This document shows, one piece after another, positions 7,146 to 9,706 of a stretch of 9,706 nucleotides of DNA (positions are counted from its first letter, which is position 1; the number at the start of each line of letters is the position of its first letter). A program made the translations under genes and the position numbers. Source of the DNA: Pseudomonadota bacterium (GTDB lineage Bacteria > Pseudomonadota > Gammaproteobacteria > UBA6186 > Azoamicaceae); assembly GCA_021848375.1 (NCBI GenBank), contig JAJZUR010000054.1, forward strand, positions 1-9,706. The letters are read 5' to 3'. The notes under the pieces are model-generated. The model was not told where the DNA came from. It saw nothing but the letters and a program-made list of their open reading frames with translations, and did no database searches.

Positions 7146-7151
7146 AGGGGA
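7146..7151 (+). promoter_or_regulatory. Ribosome-binding site of the second coiled-coil gene
   Basis: AGGGGA lies 5 nt before the ATG at 7157. Site, spacer and start (AGGGGATTGTTATG) match those of the upstream gene (AGGGGAATGATATG) at 12 of 14 positions. Confidence 0.65.
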
Positions 7152-7156
7152 TTGTT

Positions 7157-9706
7157 ATGAGTACAGCTACAGAAAATATTTTAGAAAAACTACGACGTGA
7201 AAAGGAAGAACTAAGTAATGCCCAAAATTCCTTAAAAAAGAGAGAGTCAGTTGCTGATCAATTAATTAAGACGCCAATTGGAGGAAATCAAACTTCAGAA
7301 AATTCATCTAATAACTTGCGCACACCCACACAAACACCGCCTCCCAGTCCGAGTAAACAACAAAAAGCAAATCCGAGCGTTACAGGCGTTCATCCTGCAG
7401 GGAATCCCAATGTTCTTGTTTCGCCTCAGAGATCGCTTAACGCGGGTAATCCAAAAACCGCGACACCTACAAAGCAAAATTCCTCCAGTAACGATAGTAG
7501 TTCAACTTTTAAAAAACCCGAAAAGAAAAAACCATTAGGTGATAGTGCGGCAAAGTTTTTAGAAAAAGTTCAGCAAACAGAGAAGGCACTACAGGAAGCA
7601 AATTTAGAAAAAGAACGGTTAACAAAACTAAGTGAAGAGTTAAGGTTAAAGGTAACAGAAAAAGATGAGGAAATCACTAAAAAAAATAATGAAAATCGCT
7701 TAACTAAAGAAAAATTAGATACTCTAGTTAACGATAAGCTAAAATTAGAAACAGAAATTAGCGAGAAATCTACATTAATATCCAAGTTGCAGCAACAGTT
7801 GGGTGAGTTAAGTTCTTCAACAGCGACAGAACTTTCAGAAAAGAATCAATTACTTACTGCACATTCTGGAACTATCCAGCAATTGACGAATAAGATAAGT
7901 CAGCTTGAGCAGGAGAAGGACTCCCTTAGCTTGCAATTAAAAGAACTAAAAGTAAGAGAAGACAAGCTCAACAAAGAACTTATTGTTGCAAATAGAGATA
8001 TTAATAGTTTGAAGGAAACATTAGCTCAGCTTGAAAAACAATCAAAAGAAGCCGAAGTTGAATCGAGGAGAGCTATAATTGCCGAGCAAGAAAAACTAAA
8101 AAAAGCTGATCAGGACTATGAATCTTTGAACCTTAAATTACAAGAATCGCGAAAAGCGTTGGAACAAGAAAAGATAAAGTCAATGAACTTAGATCAAGAA
8201 AAAGCGTTGATCGATAATCAATTTCAGAAAGAACGAGAAAAATATCAGGAAAAAATAGAGGACTTAGAGAATATTGGTGTAGAGTGTCAACTTGAAATTT
8301 TCGCTTTGAAATCTGAACTTAACGAGTCACTGTCGGAGCGGGAAAGAATTAAAATTACTTTGCAGAAAAAAATCGAAGATGAACAAAGGGTGCAAAGTAA
8401 CATTGATCAATTAACCACTCAAATTGAAAGATTGAGTGTGGAACATCAACATTCTAAAGCGAGTGGTGACGAATTAAAAAAACAATTAGACAAGTTGATC
8501 GAAGAAAACAATAGCTTAAAAAATGATGTTCAACAATTAAAATCTCAATTGAATAGAGCTGAATCAAAAGAAAAAGAAATTTTAGCTGAAATGGAGAATA
8601 AGAAACACAAAATTGAAAATTTAAAACAAACAATTAAAGACACTAAAAAAGAGTTGGATGAGGCTTGTGGCCGTGAATTAGAACAGCTAAACCTGCGTCA
8701 AGATCAATTAAAGTTATTAGAGGAAAATTTTAGAAAAAAACTGCAGCAAGCAAATAAAGAAAAGCTCGAGTTAGAAAATAAATATAACGAAGAACTATTG
8801 ACAGCTAATGCAAACCAAGAAATATTAAAAGCTCAGATTGAAAGCAAGGAAACAGAGATTACTCAATTAAAGCGATCGTTGATAGAAATACAAGAAAAAT
8901 CTGATGAAGCATTAAACAAGTCGCAAGAGCGTTTGCAGAGTCGAGAGTCTGAGTTGACAACGCAATTAAATCAGGCACAGCAAGAAAAACGTGATTTAGA
9001 ACAGAAAGCGTCACAAGATTTAACAAATGTAACTGGCGAAAAGGAAAGGCTAGAAAAAGCATTGTCAGCTAATCAAGCTGAAATTGAACAGTTGAAGAAG
9101 GCGCAAGAGGAAGCAAAGACGAAATTTGAGGAAGCTTTAAGGGAATCACAAGAGCGTTTGCAGAGTCGAGAGGCTGAGTTGACCACGCAGTTAAATCAGG
9201 CACAGCAAGAAAAACGCGATTTAGAACAGAAAGCATCACAAGACTTAACAACTGCAACTGGAGAAAAGGCAGGGTTAGAAAAGGCATTATCAACTAATCA
9301 AGTAGAAATCGAACAATTGAAGAAGTCGCTAGAAGAGACGAAAGCGCAATCTGTTGAAGCATTAAGGAAGGCACAAGAGCGTCTACAGAGCCGAGAAGCT
9401 GAATTGACAGCGCAATTACAACAGGCACAGCAAGAAAAACGCGATTTAGAACAGAAAGCATCACAAGACTTAACAACTGCAACTGGAGAAAAGGCAGGGT
9501 TAGAAAAGGCATTATCAACTAATCAAGTAGAAATTGAACGGTTGAAGAAGTCGCTAGAAGAGACGAAAGCGCAATCTGATGAAGCATTAAGGAAGGCACA
9601 AGAGCGTCTACAGAGCCGAGAAGCTGAATTGACAGCGCAATTACAACAGGCACAGCAAGAAAAACGCGATTTAGAACAGAAAGCATCACAAGACTTAACA
9701 ACTGCA
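7157..9706 (+). CDS. Very large coiled-coil repeat protein, N-terminal 850 residues (3' end outside window)
   Basis: From ATG 7157 the frame stays open for 850 codons to the right edge, so the true length is unknown. Residues 1-38 are a short charged helix (MSTATENILEKLRREKEEL). Residues 40-126 form a linker with about 14 prolines plus many Ser, Thr and Asn, including TPTQTPPPSPSK and several S/T-P dipeptides. From about 130 to the edge there is almost continuous coiled coil rich in Glu, Gln, Lys and Leu, without proline. From residue 557 it becomes a tandem 75-residue repeat. There is no signal peptide, membrane helix, Walker motif or recognisable enzyme domain in the visible part. It begins 39 nt after the preceding coiled-coil gene with no terminator between, so the two are probably co-transcribed. 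Automatic labels such as 'chromosome partition protein Smc' would be coil artefacts. The family is not recognised. Confidence 0.88.
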   Translation, partial: MSTATENILEKLRREKEELSNAQNSLKKRESVADQLIKTPIGGNQTSENSSNNLRTPTQTPPPSPSKQQKANPSVTGVHPAGNPNVLVSPQRSLNAGNPKTATPTKQNSSSNDSSSTFKKPEKKKPLGDSAAKFLEKVQQTEKALQEANLEKERLTKLSEELRLKVTEKDEEITKKNNENRLTKEKLDTLVNDKLKLETEISEKSTLISKLQQQLGELSSSTATELSEKNQLLTAHSGTIQQLTNKISQLEQEKDSLSLQLKELKVREDKLNKELIVANRDINSLKETLAQLEKQSKEAEVESRRAIIAEQEKLKKADQDYESLNLKLQESRKALEQEKIKSMNLDQEKALIDNQFQKEREKYQEKIEDLENIGVECQLEIFALKSELNESLSERERIKITLQKKIEDEQRVQSNIDQLTTQIERLSVEHQHSKASGDELKKQLDKLIEENNSLKNDVQQLKSQLNRAESKEKEILAEMENKKHKIENLKQTIKDTKKELDEACGRELEQLNLRQDQLKLLEENFRKKLQQANKEKLELENKYNEELLTANANQEILKAQIESKETEITQLKRSLIEIQEKSDEALNKSQERLQSRESELTTQLNQAQQEKRDLEQKASQDLTNVTGEKERLEKALSANQAEIEQLKKAQEEAKTKFEEALRESQERLQSREAELTTQLNQAQQEKRDLEQKASQDLTTATGEKAGLEKALSTNQVEIEQLKKSLEETKAQSVEALRKAQERLQSREAELTAQLQQAQQEKRDLEQKASQDLTTATGEKAGLEKALSTNQVEIERLKKSLEETKAQSDEALRKAQERLQSREAELTAQLQQAQQEKRDLEQKASQDLTTA
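8825..9706 (+). repeat. In-frame tandem repeat, 225-bp unit (75 residues), running off the right edge
   Basis: Anchored on the codons for QERLQSRE, units begin at 8924, 9149, 9374 and 9599, exactly 225 nt apart. The last is cut at 108 nt by the window end. A degenerate partial unit starts near 8825 (LKAQIESKETEITQLKR aligns with LEKALSANQAEIEQLKK 225 nt later). By eye, 9197-9481 and 9422-9706 differ at four positions in 285 nt, while the 8924 unit is clearly more diverged, so the array grows more uniform rightward. Each unit carries QERLQSREAELT, then QQAQQEKRDLEQKASQDL, then TATGEKAGLEKAL, then EIEQLKKSLEET. 75 is not a multiple of 7; it fits for example six heptads plus three hendecads. Confidence 0.95.

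Noticed and set aside
7278..7538. Plus-strand frame of 86 codons inside the start of the second coiled-coil gene
   Set aside because: It lies in another frame within a clear 850-codon reading frame and has no suitable ribosome-binding site or recognisable product.
8859..9701. Series of minus-strand open frames with Leu-rich similar products, tiling at 225 nt
   Set aside because: They are exact antisense shadows of the in-frame repeat in the plus-strand coiled-coil gene. The period equals the repeat unit and no ribosome sites support them.
7157..9706. SMC, myosin or tropomyosin identity for the repeat protein
   Set aside because: The resemblance comes from Glu/Lys/Leu/Gln coiled-coil composition. 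No Walker A, signature or motor motifs are visible in the N-terminal 850 residues, where an SMC head would begin.
1..9706. tRNA, rRNA, CRISPR array, insertion sequence or riboswitch
   Set aside because: No cloverleaf-like, short spaced-repeat, transposase or conserved aptamer pattern was seen on either strand; the only array is the long in-frame protein repeat.

Overview
The window looks like a gammaproteobacterial chromosome segment, with an intracellular or host-associated, Legionellales-like lineage as the best guess. The housekeeping proteins (YhdP C-terminus, IspA, XseB, YciA) are clearly gammaproteobacterial. The genome is moderately AT-rich and carries large coiled-coil ORFs of the kind seen in host-adapted relatives. 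The genus is an inference; no rRNA or other marker gene is present.

Left part (1-4848), conserved genes. The end of a yhdP-type AsmA-like gene runs in from the left edge (+) and stops 4 nt before the stop of ispA, which reads toward it. xseB and ispA form a tightly coupled minus-strand pair (exonuclease VII small subunit; farnesyl diphosphate synthase). Across a divergent intergenic region lies a 68-residue orphan ORF (+). It is followed by an OPT-family membrane transporter and, 9 nt later, a YciA-type acyl-CoA thioesterase, probably one transcription unit.

Right part (4849-9706), accessory coiled-coil locus. Base composition turns visibly more AT-rich. A 247-nt non-coding stretch holds a good sigma70-type promoter (TTGACA, 17 nt, CACAAT), a TTAA direct repeat just upstream and a leader of about 100 nt. 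Two genes follow, 39 nt apart, with nearly identical ribosome-binding sites. The first is a 673-residue helical/coiled-coil protein with an Arg-rich patch and a Ser/Thr-rich C-terminal tail. The second is at least 850 residues and open at the right edge: a short helix, a Pro/Ser/Thr/Asn linker, then uninterrupted coiled coil ending in a near-perfect tandem repeat of 225 bp (75 residues). Neither protein matches a family I can name. Together they are the most likely undescribed system here: a two-gene coiled-coil locus whose members could be secreted effectors or filament/scaffold proteins. That function is inferred from architecture, not demonstrated.
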